From Colias croceus (lineage: Eukaryota; Arthropoda; Insecta; Lepidoptera; Pieridae): 64,000 bases of DNA. The notes under the pieces are model-generated. The model had not been told where the DNA came from. It made no database searches and saw only the letters and a list, made by a program, of their open reading frames with translations. The translations under genes were made by a program, and so were the position numbers. The stretch covers positions 8,122,001 to 8,186,000 of the forward strand of contig NC_059568.1 in NCBI RefSeq assembly GCF_905220415.1, read 5' to 3'. Positions 47,701 to 59,152 of this stretch are shown in pieces. Each line of letters begins with the position of its first letter. Positions within the stretch are counted from its first letter, which is position 1.

Positions 47701-50700
47701 GACCATTTGGCTACAACTTTCAGCAAAGTGATAGAGACTGACTGTGGAACAGACGAAAAAGCAATCACCGCTATGGGTCTGCTTAACACCATGGAGACTG
47801 TTCTCAACGTAATGGAGGACAATCCCGAAATTTTGGCACAACTTGAAAAAACGGTTTTACGGGTAGTGGGCCACATTTTACATCACAACATTATTGGTTA
47901 GTATAATTTGTTTATTGTTACTTTCACTTCATTTACTTTTTATAATGTTTAAAGAGGTGTTATTGTAAAAAATTATATAATTTTAGAATACTATGAGGAA
48001 GCAATGACTTTGCTTTGTACTCTGACGTCAAAGACCATATCAGAAGACATGTGGAAGGTACTGGAGATGCTATACCAGGTGTTTGAAAAAGAGGGCTTTG
48101 ATTATTTCACTGACATGATGCCTGTTCTCCATAACTACATCACTGTTGACACAAATGCTTTCCTATCAAATGAGAATCACATTTTGGCTATGTTTAATAT
48201 GGTGAAAGCTGTAAGTATATTTCTTATTACCAATAAATATAATCTTTCTGTTGCAATGCAATTTCATTATTTATTGTGTTTTCTTTATTACAATCAATTA
48301 TGACTATGTTTTATTGTTCACTCTTTCTTTGAATTATATATTGTTCAATAAATTCTTAGTACCTATATTTGTCTTTGTACATGTCGTGGCCATATCGTAG
48401 ATTTGCTCATTTCATGATATGATCGATCATTTCGTGAAATGGTCGCATTTCATGAAATGGTCGAATGTCTATTGGCCACATCATGATGTGGTTTGAGCAG
48501 ATCAATGATAAGAAATCGTTTCTCGATATGGCCAACTAAACGCGCGGTTTTTTCATGAAATGATCAAAATTATTTGATCATATCGTAAAATAGTTACATT
48601 AATTATTGTTAGAGGCGCTGCAAGCGCTGTGTTTATGTGATAAGATGGCGGCCGCTGGCGAAAATTTAATTATTCGCAGTTTAAAACTTCATAGTTCGTT
48701 TTATTAAAATATGAAGAAAGTCATAGCAAATAATTTACGACGAAGAGTTTCGAGTACCTACTATGGAAAATGCGGATATCTTATTTTGAGGAAAAAATGC
48801 GTCTAAAATCCTTTACATATATATTCTATGTTATTATAATTGGGGGGGCAAGTATCTCGCCTCGCGGCGGTGTTTTAAACAACTCCGGCTGAGTGGCCAG
48901 ACGGCCGGAGCCTAGGGCGATTGAGTGAGAAACCTGCGGACTATCCGAGCGTTGTCCAGCAGGACTGCCCGCTGTATCCCCACTGTCATATTATTATTGT
49001 TCCTTTTTAAAAAGCGATTCGCTTCTGGCACTCACCGGCCGCTACCGCGGCACGCTCGGTTTGCTCGCTCGGCTCGTGCGTTCTTTATTAAAGTCTAACC
49101 TAACCTAAATGTTTTCTATTGCAAAAACCATTCGCTTCTGGCATTCGCCGGCCACTGCCGCGGCCGTGGCACTAACTTAAATGACAATAAACAAGTTCTA
49201 AAAATACATATTCAGAATTTTTTAATGTTTTACAGACTTTTTATATTATTTTATACGATCTGGCCAAATGTGGATGACCATATCGTGAAACGTTGACGAT
49301 TTAACGATCTGATCAAACCATGTTTGCCATTTCATGAAATGCGACCATATCATGAAATGAGCAAATCTACGATATGGCCACGACATACATACAAAATAAA
49401 GATTATATTTTGTTCATAAACTTTACCGTACAACTATTTATAGTATTAATAGTCTCTATTGAGCAATAGACAATAGAGTGCCTTCTCTATTTGCTTTGTA
49501 ATGGCCACTTGCGATCTAAGAACACAAATTTTGCTATATCTAACTTTATATGTACATATTTGCTAAATATTTTAAATGTGCCACATGCATTTGCAATGGT
49601 ATGCAGCGAATTGACAATTAATTATAAATGTAGAAATTGAGCAAAATCCCTTTACATATTTAAGAAGTTGATAATTATGTATAAATTATATATAACTTAA
49701 TCGATAAATGTTGTGCAATGCCATGGTATTTCTATATTTTGTTTTGCTTATGTTTATTTTTTTGAAAAACTATCTAAGTTAAGCACAAACTGCTAATGTT
49801 TTAGAAAAATTACAAAAAATTTTTTTAATATGAGAACTAGATATTTAATTAACTTTATTTTATCCAGGTATTGAACTCAGATGCAGAAGATGAGTCTGAG
49901 GTGTATGCTGCAAAGCTACTAGAGGTGATGGTGCTCCAGTGTTCTGGAAAAATTGACAACTGTCTACCCTCATTTGTGGAACTTGTACTGAACAGACTTA
50001 CAAGGAAAGTCAAGACTTCAGAATTGAGAACTATGTTATTACAGGTTAATATTTTTCTTCCCTTTCATTTAGAAACCTACATATTTATTTTGGTACATAT
50101 TGTGTATAAGGTTTCCAGTTATTTAGCTATTTAGATTTACTAAAGGAAAATATAGACGTAAATGTAACCATTACTTATAAAATAATATTTTTATTGCAGG
50201 TTCTAATAGCCATACTTTATTGTAATCCTCACTTGCTGTTCAACATATTAATGAAATTACAAGAATCAGTACCCAATGCATCCATTACACAACACTTCAT
50301 CAAGCAGTGGATTCATGACACTGATTGCTTTATGGGGTAAATATGCACATCATTTATTTTATATAAATCTGTATTTTAGCTTGTTAGTTTTTTTTATTCA
50401 AGGTTTTTGATGATATGTTTTAAAAATTGTTTTTATTTTTTTATTTTAGATTACATGACAGGAAACTGTCAGTACTAGGCATTTGCACACTGCTGGAAAT
50501 GGGACCTCAGAGACCAGCCTTAGATGAGGTTCTTCCAAAGATATTACCATCATGCTTGGTGCTCTTTGATGGATTGAAGCGGGCTTACGAAGCAAGGGCT
50601 GAAGCTGATGATGACTCCTCATCAGACGAGGATGATGATGACGATGATGAAGGTTAGTGAGAGATTTAAAAAGATGTGGCAATGTCTTGAAATTGTAGCA

Positions 50701-53189
50701 TTATCATGTTTGTATAATTTATATTAATATTTATTACTAACTAGCTGCTCCGCGCGGTTTCACCCCCGTGGCTCCACTCCTGTTGGTCGTAGCGTGATGA
50801 TATATAGCTTATAGCCTTCCTTGATAAATGACCTATCTAACACCGAAAGAATTTTTCAAATCGGACCAGTAGTTCCCGAGATTAGCGCGTTCAAACAAAC
50901 AAACAAACTCTTTAGCTTTATAATATTAGTATAGATAAATACCTAATATAATTTACAAATCAAATTTAGTCTGTTTGTTTATTTTTATTAAAATTTACAA
51001 TTTAATATAGTCTGTTTATTAATTACATAATAATTATATAATTTACAGAAGTACTTTCGACTGACGATGATGACTTCGATCAAATGAATAATGAATATTT
51101 AGAAAACTTGGCACGCATCACAGCTCAGAAGAGTGCCGCCCAAGACATTACAATAACCACCAAGATTGAGTTTGAGAGTGATGATGAAGTGAGTGTTAGT
51201 ATCTCATGCTAACAATTCATTAACATTAGTCTGCTAAAGCTTTATCAGTTCCCGCTTTTAGATTTTGTCATCTGTTGAATATGTTGTTGTTGAATCATAG
51301 ATAGAATTGCAGTTGTTCATTTCCGCTAAAAGTTTATGAATAATATTCGTACCTGTAATCAAAAATTATATATATCAGTTCCAAAATAACCGTATAACAT
51401 CATTAATTGTGTGTGTCAGTAGGTTAGAGAAACTTAATCCTAATATGCAAAATCGAAGCCTTTGCTCAAATATTGCTCAATGTTTTTATTCAAAGATTAA
51501 TTTTTAATTATTTAATTAATACAATAAATATATTCTAATTTATACAGGATGATGATGATTATGAACAAGATGAAACTGCAATTGAATGCTACACCACAGT
51601 CCTTGACGACAAGGACTGCCCAGTTGATGAATACATCAAATTCAAGAATGCACTGTCTGGTAAGTTGTATATTAACAAATATACATACAATAATTGTAGG
51701 ATCAAGTACTTCAATTATAATTCATATATTTAAATCATACATTAAATAATTTTGCATCAGACTGGTAATTGGTAGTGAAACAGTAAACATTGTAATCTAT
51801 ACTAATATTATAAAGAGGAATCTATACTAATATTATAAAGAGGAAAGGTTTGTATGTATGGTTTTCACGAATAAAGTACTGAACCGATTATAATGAAATT
51901 TAGCACACATACAGAGGGTAACTTGGTTTAACACATAGGATAGGTTTTATCCCGGAAATCCCACGGGAACTATGCGGGTATTCCTTTTAAAACGCGGGCG
52001 AAAAGCTAGTAGATCATATAGCCATGTATGGCAAATTTTAATCTTAAATGCCTCTAAATGGTAATCTTAAACATAATTAATTATTGTGACTAAACATGAA
52101 ACTCACCATAGAGCCACAAAGAGAAGCTACATCCAATTTTACTACATTAATACTTTCCCAATACACTTTACAATATACACAATTGGTAAAATTACTGTCT
52201 TTTTATATGACGTGTGTTTTGTGTGTTGTTTGTGTTCCATATATAAATAAACTAGATTTCCGACCGAACTAGATATCCAAGTTACCCTCTATATGTGTGC
52301 TAAATTTCATTGTAATCGGTTCAGTAGTTTTTACGTGAAAGAGTAACAAACATCCATACATCCATACTTACAAACTTTCGCCTTTATAATATAATATTAA
52401 GATATTAAGATAATGCGAAACGAATGTGTAGGCCTGTCAACGAGCGAGCCAGCGCTGTACCACGCGCTCACGAGCGTGCTCGACGAGGAGCAACAGAAGC
52501 AGCTCAACGCTGTGTTCGTGCTGGCCGACCAGCGCAAGGCGCAGCAGGACAGCAAACGCATTGAACAGAGCGGAGGTCAGTGTCGCCCGCATGAGTAGTT
52601 AAATAGTACATACAGATTGTAAACTAGCCGTCTGGCTGCGCTAGAGATACATCACTACATAGTATAAAATAAAGTCGCTTTCTCTGTCCCTTTGTATGCT
52701 TAAATCTTTAAAACTACGCAATGGATTTTGATGCATTTAATAGATAGAGTGATTCAAGAGGAAGGTTTTAGTATATAATTTATTAGGTTTTAGACAAAGC
52801 GAGCGAAGCCGCGGGCGGTAAGCTAGTAATATATAGTCAACAGCTGTGTATGCTATTTTGTGCAGACTTAATTACACCTTAGGTAAACTATTTGTTTTTA
52901 TGCATAAACTATAAGTTGCAAGCTGAATTATGTATTATTTGAACTAAGTTTTCCTAGGATTTAAGTAGCAAACTAAATCAATATATATTATATACATATA
53001 ATACCTAGCTTTTATCACTAATAAAAACAGTATGATGTATGATCTATAATCAGTAAGATATAATTTTAAACTGTCAAAATGTTGTATCAAATTATCCGAA
53101 ATATTTCTAACGTTTGTATTTTTATTGTTACAGGCTACTCTTTCACGGTACCAGCACAAGTACCTACAACTTTCAAATTCGGATCATAA
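44746..53189 (+). CDS. msk: importin-7 (moleskin) nuclear import receptor
   Basis: Importin-beta family receptor that binds RanGTP and carries histone H1, ribosomal proteins and, in flies, activated MAPK into the nucleus. Exons: 44746-44829, 45719-46270, 46341-46525, 46605-46778, 46857-47002, 47093-47896, 47987-48210, 49868-50044, 50200-50336, 50450-50652, 51049-51188, 51548-51659, 52432-52575, 53134-53189. All are GT-AG with consistent phase: 1045 codons plus stop; human IPO7 is about 1038. Landmarks: QQAEEQLAQ and RQSGVVYLKNMI (importin N-terminal domain), ELPWWKCKKWA, APRVLQQT-type PRVLQQTISYI, YEYIRIKFDIFEDFISP, GYMRARACWVLHSFA, VKVEAAIAIQMLL, DGFDYFTDMMPVLHNYI, two acidic runs (about 880-896 and 935-955) and C-terminal FKFGS. 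ATG context is AAAAATGG. Intron 7 holds a TIR element and intron 12 two SINE-like repeats. Confidence 0.95.
48382..49385. mobile_element. TIR DNA element, copy 2 (1004 bp), 4-bp TACA duplication
   Basis: Starts TGTCGTGGCCATATCGTAG and ends GATATGGCCACGACA, with TACA duplicated at 48378-48381 and 49386-49389. It is copy 1 (10591-11464) in the opposite orientation plus about 130 extra bases near 48842-48975 (GGCAAGTATCTCGCCTCGC, CTCCGGCTGAGTGGCCAGAC, GTTGTCCAGCAGGACTG), which may be a nested insertion. In importin-7 intron 7. Non-coding. Confidence 0.8.
50741..50936 (+). repeat. SINE-like repeat, subfamily C
   Basis: ACTAGCTGCTCCGCGCGG to CTTTATAATATTAGTATAGAT with CAAATCGGACCAGTAGTTCC in the body. 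In importin-7 intron 10. Confidence 0.75.
51796..52010 (-). repeat. SINE-like repeat, subfamily A, with duplicated tail
   Basis: Minus orientation in importin-7 intron 12. The tail TCTATACTAATATTATAAAG occurs twice in tandem (from about 51796 and 51821). Head GCGGGCGAAAAGCTAGT. Confidence 0.75.
52251..52400 (+). repeat. SINE-like repeat, subfamily A, directly before importin-7 exon 13
   Basis: ACTAGATTTCCGACCGAACT, CAAGTTACCCTCTATATGTG, TCGGTTCAGTAGTTTTTACG, tail TTCGCCTTTATAATATAAT. It ends some 30 bases before the exon 13 acceptor (AATGTGTAG|GCC at 52431/52432), so it supplies or displaces the branch-point region. Confidence 0.7.
52650..52827 (-). repeat. SINE-like repeat, subfamily B
   Basis: Minus orientation in the last importin-7 intron: AAAGTCGCTTTCTCTGTCC, AATTTATTAGGTTTTAGAC, GCGAAGCCGCGGGCGG, AGCTAGT. 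Confidence 0.75.
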
Positions 53190-53338
53190 ATGGTTAGATA
53201 AAAGACTAAATTGACTAATTTTTATCACATTACATTTACATTTCTTTATATACGTTCTTTCAGCTCGAATTGCGAAACATTATAAATGTTGTTACTCTGT
53301 GCGAACTATTTATTTTACTATTTATTTGATGTGTTTAG

Positions 53339-54210
53339 TAGTGATGTAACGAATATTCGCATTCGCATTCGCATTCGCATTCGCCAATATTCGCATATTT
53401 TTCGATATTCGCATTCGCATTCGTATCCGCAAAAAACGATGCGAATATTAAGCGAATGTATTTACCAAACAAAAAGGAAATTATTATAATATGGTTGCAT
53501 ATGAAATGATAACACAACTGATAAGATTTATAATTTATATATTTTTATTTAACCATTATACTTGAATTTAAAAAAATATTATGGAACAGTCTTGGTAAGC
53601 AACTAAATTAGAAACACTTTCTCTTTTGTTCTTGTTAGTCTAATTAAAATATTAACAAAATCACAACTTAACTCCACCACAGAAAAAATAATGAATGTCC
53701 ATGCCTTACATACATTTTGAAAAAAATCTAATTCTAAATTCAAGTATCTTTTGTGAAAACAGAACTTCAGAGATCCAATCAAATCTAAGTATAATATTAA
53801 TTTATAACCTTTTTGGCTTTAATTATATATTTTTCCATCCCACTATAATCTATATATTTTCTAAGAATTAAATATGATAATGAAATATAAACTTAAAAAA
53901 CCAAATAATGAATACTTGACTATTTGTAAATAAACTTTTCACAAAAAAAAAAAAATTATTTCTATTTAAAACAAAAGTAAAGTTCTAATATTCATAATGT
54001 TAACATTTGGTTTCAATTGCACATTTTTTCACTAATTTTCTTTTTCTATGAATTAAAAATAATGAAATATAAACTACTCTTTACTCATGTTTTTATAACA
54101 TGGCTGACACGAAGTGTCAAACATTTTGCGCGCGCTTTATTTGAAATATAACATTCGCATTCGCATTCGCATTCGCGAATGTGAAAAATCCAACATTCGT
54201 TACATCACTA
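53339..54210. mobile_element. 872-bp hAT-type MITE, 8-bp duplication GTGTTTAG
   Basis: Termini TAGTGATGTAACGAAT and its exact inverse ATTCGTTACATCACTA are flanked by GTGTTTAG (53331-53338 and 54211-54218). Eight-base duplications are diagnostic of hAT-like elements. Both subterminal regions carry runs of CATTCG hexamers. The interior is AT-rich and non-coding. It begins 149 bases after the importin-7 stop, and a possible AATAAA (53929-53934) lies inside it, so it may form part of that gene's 3' UTR. Confidence 0.85.
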
Positions 54211-54885
54211 GTGTTTAGTTCCTGAATTAATATGATGTATAATTTTTACCCAAACAACCGTGGTCGCTGATAACAATAAGGGCAAGGAACTTAAGATGCT
54301 TGGATTGCGACGCCTATCATTTTCGCTGATAACAATTAAGTCGAGTCCGTCCCCCCCCCCCCCCGACACACACACACACATCACCCTGTGACATTCTCTC
54401 CCCCCTGATCATTGCTTTAATAGCGGATATTGAATTATAACAGAGGAATAATGAGTAGTCTAATACCTCAGGTATTGCAGAAGAATATTTTCATTCATGT
54501 TACTAGTTATTTATAATTAACGATCATTGTAATATTACATTACATACGCCGACAAAAGAAGATTTTGAATTTATATCGTCTATGATCTGATGGCAGAAAT
54601 TGAGAATACCGTGTCAGTGGCGACTACAAGTGTAATTATATCAGCGTGTATTTGCAATGATTCCAATGTATCAATATTACCATTATCGATAAAATGTAAA
54701 ACATGTCATCAGAAATGCATGCAAACAAATTGACTATCTTCGTTATCAATGTTTAGTATTACTTGCACATTGAATTTTTATTTCATCTGCAATTTTATCT
54801 ATAAATTTGTCTTTATTAGATTTACATTCCATCCTTGAATGTCGTCAATTAAATATTTAATTTGCATTGCAGGATGATGAAATTG
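54211..54885. repeat. low-complexity strip (C15 then CA repeat) and plain DNA
   Basis: At 54349-54382 a run of about 15 C residues is followed by a CA repeat. The rest, 54383-54885, shows nothing recognisable. Confidence 0.7.
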
Positions 54886-56923
54886 ATATATATATATATG
54901 TTACAGTCAAAACCCTGAACCAGTCAATAACGTTATTGACCGGTAAAATCAGTTAATAAGGATATTGACTAAGGGCGTCGGTTAATATCCTTATTAACCG
55001 ATTTTATCTGATTAAACCAGTTAATAACGTTATTGACTAAGGGCATCGGTCAATATCCTTATTAACTGATTTTAAGTCGAGACATCTAGTCAATATAGGT
55101 TTTAACCGACGTGCCCAGTCAAAACTCATAAAAAGTTAAGGACGTTAGTGAAATTATGCTAGAAAATCATTTAAAAAGGTTCATAAAACTTTTTAAAGTG
55201 CAATATTTAAGACTTTCATATTTTATTAATTAATTCGGGGTATTGTTTGTAAATTGCAACCGCGCGAGAATACGTGCCCCAAAATATTTTTGAAGATGGC
55301 AATTGTGTTTTAATAACAACTAGGTTTCCGCCCGCAGCTTCGCCCGCGCAGTCAAAGAAAAACAGCATAGTTCCCGTTCCCGTGGGATTTCCGGGATTGC
55401 GTTAGTTTCTGATTTGATGGAGTGACCTGCAGGTTTACTTCGAAGACTGCTACTGGATCTAATAGACGAGTAGAGCTAGGTGTGCCGAGTTTGGGCTCCT
55501 TTTGTTAGTTATGTTGAGACCTTATCTTACCTTCAGACTTGATGGAGTGACCTGCAGGTGTACTTCGAAGACTGCTACTGGAACTAATAGACGAGTAGAG
55601 CTAGGTGTGCCGAGTTTGGGCTCGTTTTGTTAGTTATGTCGAGACCTTACCTCCGGACTTGATGGAATGACCTGCAGGTGTACTTCGAAGACTGCTACTG
55701 GAACTATTATACGAGTAGAGCTAGGTGTGCCGAGTTTGGGCTCGTTTTGTTAGTTATGTTGAGATCTTACCTCCGGACTTGATGGAGTGACCTGCAGGTG
55801 TACTTCGAAGACTACTACTGGAACTAATAGACGAGTAGAGCTAGGTGTGCCGAGTTTGGGCTTGTTTTGTTAGTTACGTTGATACCTTACCTCCTGACTT
55901 GATGGAATGACCTGCAGGTGTACTTCGAAGACTGCTACTGGAACTAATAGACGAGTAGAGCTATGTGTGCCGAGTTTGGGCTCGTTTTGTTAGTTACACC
56001 TGCAGGTCACTCCATCAAGTCCGGAGGTAAGATCTCAACATAACTAACAAAACGAGCCCAAACTCGGCACACCTAGCTCTACTCGTATAATAGTTCTAGT
56101 AGCAGTCTTCGAAGTACACCTGCAGGTCATTCCATCAAGTCCGGAGGTAAGGTCTCGACATAACTAACAAAACGAGCCCAAACTCGGCACACCTAGCTCT
56201 ACTCGTCTATTAGTTCCAGTAGCAGTCTTCGAAGTACACCTGCAGGTCACTCCATCAAGTCTGAAGGTAAGATAAGGTCTCAACATAACTAACAAAAGGA
56301 GCCCAAACTCGGCACACCTAGCTCTACTCGTCTATTAGATCCAGTAGCAGTCTTCGAAGTAAACCTGCAGGTCACTCCATCAAATCAGAAACTAACGCAA
56401 TCCCGGAAATCCCACGGGAACGGGAACTATGCTGTTTTTCTTTGACTGCGCGGGCGAAGCTGCGGGCGGAAACCTAGTTGTTAATTGTTATTAAAACACA
56501 ATTGCCATCTTCAAAAATATTTTGGGGCACGTATTCTCGCGCGGTTGCAATTTACAAACAATACCCCGAAGTAATTAATAAAATATAAAACTCTTAAATA
56601 TTGCACTTTAAAAAGTTTTATGAACCTTTTTAAATGATTTTCTAGTATAATTTCACTAACGTCTTTAACTTTTTATGAGTTTTGAATGGGGACGTCGGTT
56701 AAAACCTATATTGACTAGATGTCTCGACTTAAAATCAGTTAATAAGGATATTGACCGATGCCCTTAGTCAATAACGTTATTAACTGGTTTAATCAGATAA
56801 AATCAGTTAATAAGGATATTAACCGACGCCCTTAGTCAATATCCTTATTAACTGATTTTACCGGTCAATAACGTTATTGACTGGTTCAGGGTTTTGACTG
56901 TAACATATATATATATATATATA
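54886..56923. mobile_element. 2-kb palindromic foldback element
   Basis: Left arm 54886-55802 and right arm 55995-56923 are inverse copies over about 0.92 kb with few mismatches; the 192-bp loop is 55803-55994. The outer end reads (AT)n-GTTACAGTCAAAACCCTGAA and the inverse at the right. Arms hold, from outside in: palindromic modules (CAATAACGTTATTG, AATAAGGATATTGACTAAGG), AT-rich DNA, a SINE-like A head fragment (55319-55410 and 56388-56485), then 120-bp tandem repeats. No coding frame of note. Flanks are AT repeats, so a target duplication cannot be read. It may be a foldback transposon or a hairpin-RNA locus. Confidence 0.8.
55416..56390. repeat. 120-bp tandem repeats, five direct and three inverted units
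   Basis: Units start GATGGARTGACCTGCAGG at 55416 (125 bp), 55541, 55661, 55781 and 55901 (cut at 55994), each containing TACTTCGAAGACTGCTACTG and GCCGAGTTTGGGCTC. From 55995 the same unit runs inverted three times. Shared variants (ATTATACGAG in direct unit 3 and its inverse in the first inverted unit) show that units 1-3 pair with the inverted ones, leaving units 4 and 5 as the loop. Confidence 0.85.
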
Positions 56924-57561
56924 TTGTGTATATTTGGTGATACTGAATGACATTTTTCCATGTTAATAAGTCACACTAATCATGTTTTTTAAAGATGCAT
57001 GCAATCTACGTGATTCGTATTTTTATAGTTAATTGTAATTAAATGTTAATTGTTGATGGTAGAATTATACTGATGCAAGTTAATTATTCAAATGAATATA
57101 ATATTATATATTATATAGATATTTTTTGTACAGGTGTTGAAAAATATGAAATATTTTACACCTGAATATGCACTTTAAAAATATTAACATTGTTAGTTAG
57201 TTCATTCCATATCCCTGTGACTCTTCGTCGTGACGTACTTTACAATAAGTATAAATTCGTAACTTCTGAAAGACAAAACTTGACTCTGCATGTTTCTACC
57301 ATCTTGTTCTAGGAATTGTTGTATTGATAAGATTCCCATTCTTAAATTTATTTTATTATCATGAAATCACAAAAAAAGAAGGCCTGATTTGCATTTATTT
57401 ATTATAAAACACATTTAACTCATGATATTGTTTACTTTGGATGTTATTTCTCTTTAATTATTAAAACAGTGTCTTCATAAATCCCAATGTTAATGTGTTA
57501 AGATGTTTTTTTGTCCAGAGATTGGGCTCTAGAGTTATATGTAAAAATTGATGTTAATAAT
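56924..57561. other. intergenic, nothing recognised
   Basis: AT-rich DNA between two transposon remnants, with no gene, repeat or structure that I can support. Confidence 0.4.
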
Positions 57562-58576
57562 CTTAGATAAAAACAAAAAAGGAAGATACGGCACTCGCTA
57601 TAGCCGCCCGTGGTCGGTCCAACGCGACGGACCGGCCTTGTGACGTTAAAACATCAAGTTGTTTGCATGTGCTGCGTGTCATTGTAAAACGATTTTATTA
57701 GATAAAAAATGCCTTCCTGTGCATTTAATAAGTGCACAAATTACTCAAGACGTAAAACAAGACATGGAATCACTTTTAATGCGTAAGAGACACTAAAAAA
57801 GACTAAAAGTATATTTTTAAAGAAAATTCTTGTGAATTTTATATACGTTCCGACATAATGGTGTGATTGGGAAAAAATGTTTTTTTCCCAACGACAAAAT
57901 GTGAAAGTCTAAATAGCTTGTGGTTGTTCGAAATGGATGTGATCTTGACTATCCAGTCATATGTATCCACATACAGTACATAGTAGAGTATGTTCAATCA
58001 ATTTTAAACCTGACGATTTGTATATCTAAGAAGAAACGATTAACGTGAATAAAAAAGAAGCTGTATCTTATTTTCGGGTATTTACAAAGTTAAAATAAAA
58101 TTCAATATTTTTAAATTACTAGCTGTGGTACCCGGCTTCGCTCAGGGTGTTGATATGAGATAATACTTTTTTATAAGTAAATCACATTTTTTATTTTGTC
58201 ATTGTGGGGTATTATATTATATAATATGCAATCAATCAATACAAATATAAAATGTCTAAATAATAAAATGGCATAATAGTCCCTTGACGGCCTTTTAGGA
58301 AAATAATTTAAATATAAGAAGTTTTCGTAACCCATACGATGATTATGGTTATTAAATAATGAAAATCTTGTACTGTGTAATAAACACAGTCCAAGATTTC
58401 GGTTTTGCGGTTCTCTCACTTGCACTGTTGCGGGTCATCATCGTTCTGTCTTTGTCGTTACGTGTGTGAATTCGTATGTACCTTCCTATGAAGTGGGCGC
58501 GGACACGCGCTGGCCCATCTTTTAGTTGACAATTGAAAGAACGTACCGTATCTTCCTCTTTTTGTTTTAATCTAAG
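57562..58576 (+). mobile_element. P-type (THAP) DNA element remnant, 8-bp duplication
   Basis: Inverted termini CTTAGATAAAAACAAAAA then GGAAGATACGG, and at the right the inverse with two changes. Flanks TTAATAAT and TTTATAAT are a near-exact 8-bp duplication, as for P elements. The interior encodes a two-part THAP domain (57709 and 57982) and then decays; no transposase core remains. A SINE-like head (ACTAGCTGTGGTACCCGGC) is inserted near 58118. Confidence 0.65.
57709..58014 (+). pseudogene. broken THAP domain of the P-type element
   Basis: ATG at 57709 opens MPSCAFNKCTN, ending ITFNA at a C|GTAAGA donor (57782/57783). A second piece at 57982-58014 reads SRVCSINFKPDDL. THAP domains bind zinc through C-x(2-4)-C and a later C-x2-H. 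The first Cys pair (PSCAFNKC) and the second Cys are present, but the zinc His is replaced by Asn (SIN instead of S-x-H), and a TAA follows soon after. It cannot fold as a normal THAP finger. Confidence 0.6.
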
Positions 58577-58929
58577 TTTATAATTAAGTAAAATTCTATC
58601 ATTAGTACATAATCGTAACTAAATTGATATATATGTGTACATCTTGGTAGATATACGATGTTTGTTAAGGGGTTTCAGATATTAATGAAACCCATTTGCA
58701 GGCTTTTAATGTTGTTGTAAAATAAATTATCAAATTAAAAGTAACTACACTCAATATATGTACTAGCATTAACCAATGGCTACTTTTATTAGCCATTGTA
58801 TTAAAAAAAATTGATTGTATTATTTTATTTATCTTCATTACGAAAGAGCTAAAATTAATGGATGTTATTAGTTTGATAACGATTTGTAATTAAACTGAAT
58901 GGTACTTTATTACTTTATGCCTTTTTTTT

Positions 58930-59152
58930 TTATTTTTTTAAAGGTGTTTCTCAATGTTAGCCAGAAGGGCTTCTACATTTTAACGCGGACGCGGGGGTGA
59001 ACTGAAGGTTCACCCTGGTAGCGACATGCACAAGGGCGTCCCCCCTTGACGGGGACCACGAACCTCGGCTTGAGCTGTCGCTTGAGTGGAGGAGGCCAGA
59101 AGGGCCCTAATCGGACGGCTTTATGCCTATTTTAACATTTTTTCAAATCAAA
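58930..59152. repeat. GC-rich repeat of unknown family
   Basis: After a T-run: GCCAGAAGGGCTTCTAC, then GACGCGGGGGTGAACTGAAG, a GGGCGTCCCCCCTTGACGGG stretch, and GGCCAGAAGGGCCCTAATCG. The GCCAGAAGGGC motif occurs twice, 120 bases apart. Composition is foreign to the AT-rich flanks. Possibly a SINE or LINE fragment. Confidence 0.4.

Noticed and set aside
47272..47876. Minus-strand open frames inside importin-7 exon 6
   Set aside because: They are shadows of the coding strand, which matches importin-7 throughout.
48842..48975. Possible tRNA gene in TIR element copy 2
   Set aside because: GC-rich with some box-like words, but no cloverleaf or anticodon arm could be drawn.
55416..56390. Evenly spaced repeats resembling a CRISPR array
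   Set aside because: The 120-bp units are near-identical throughout with no unique spacers, and the genome is eukaryotic.
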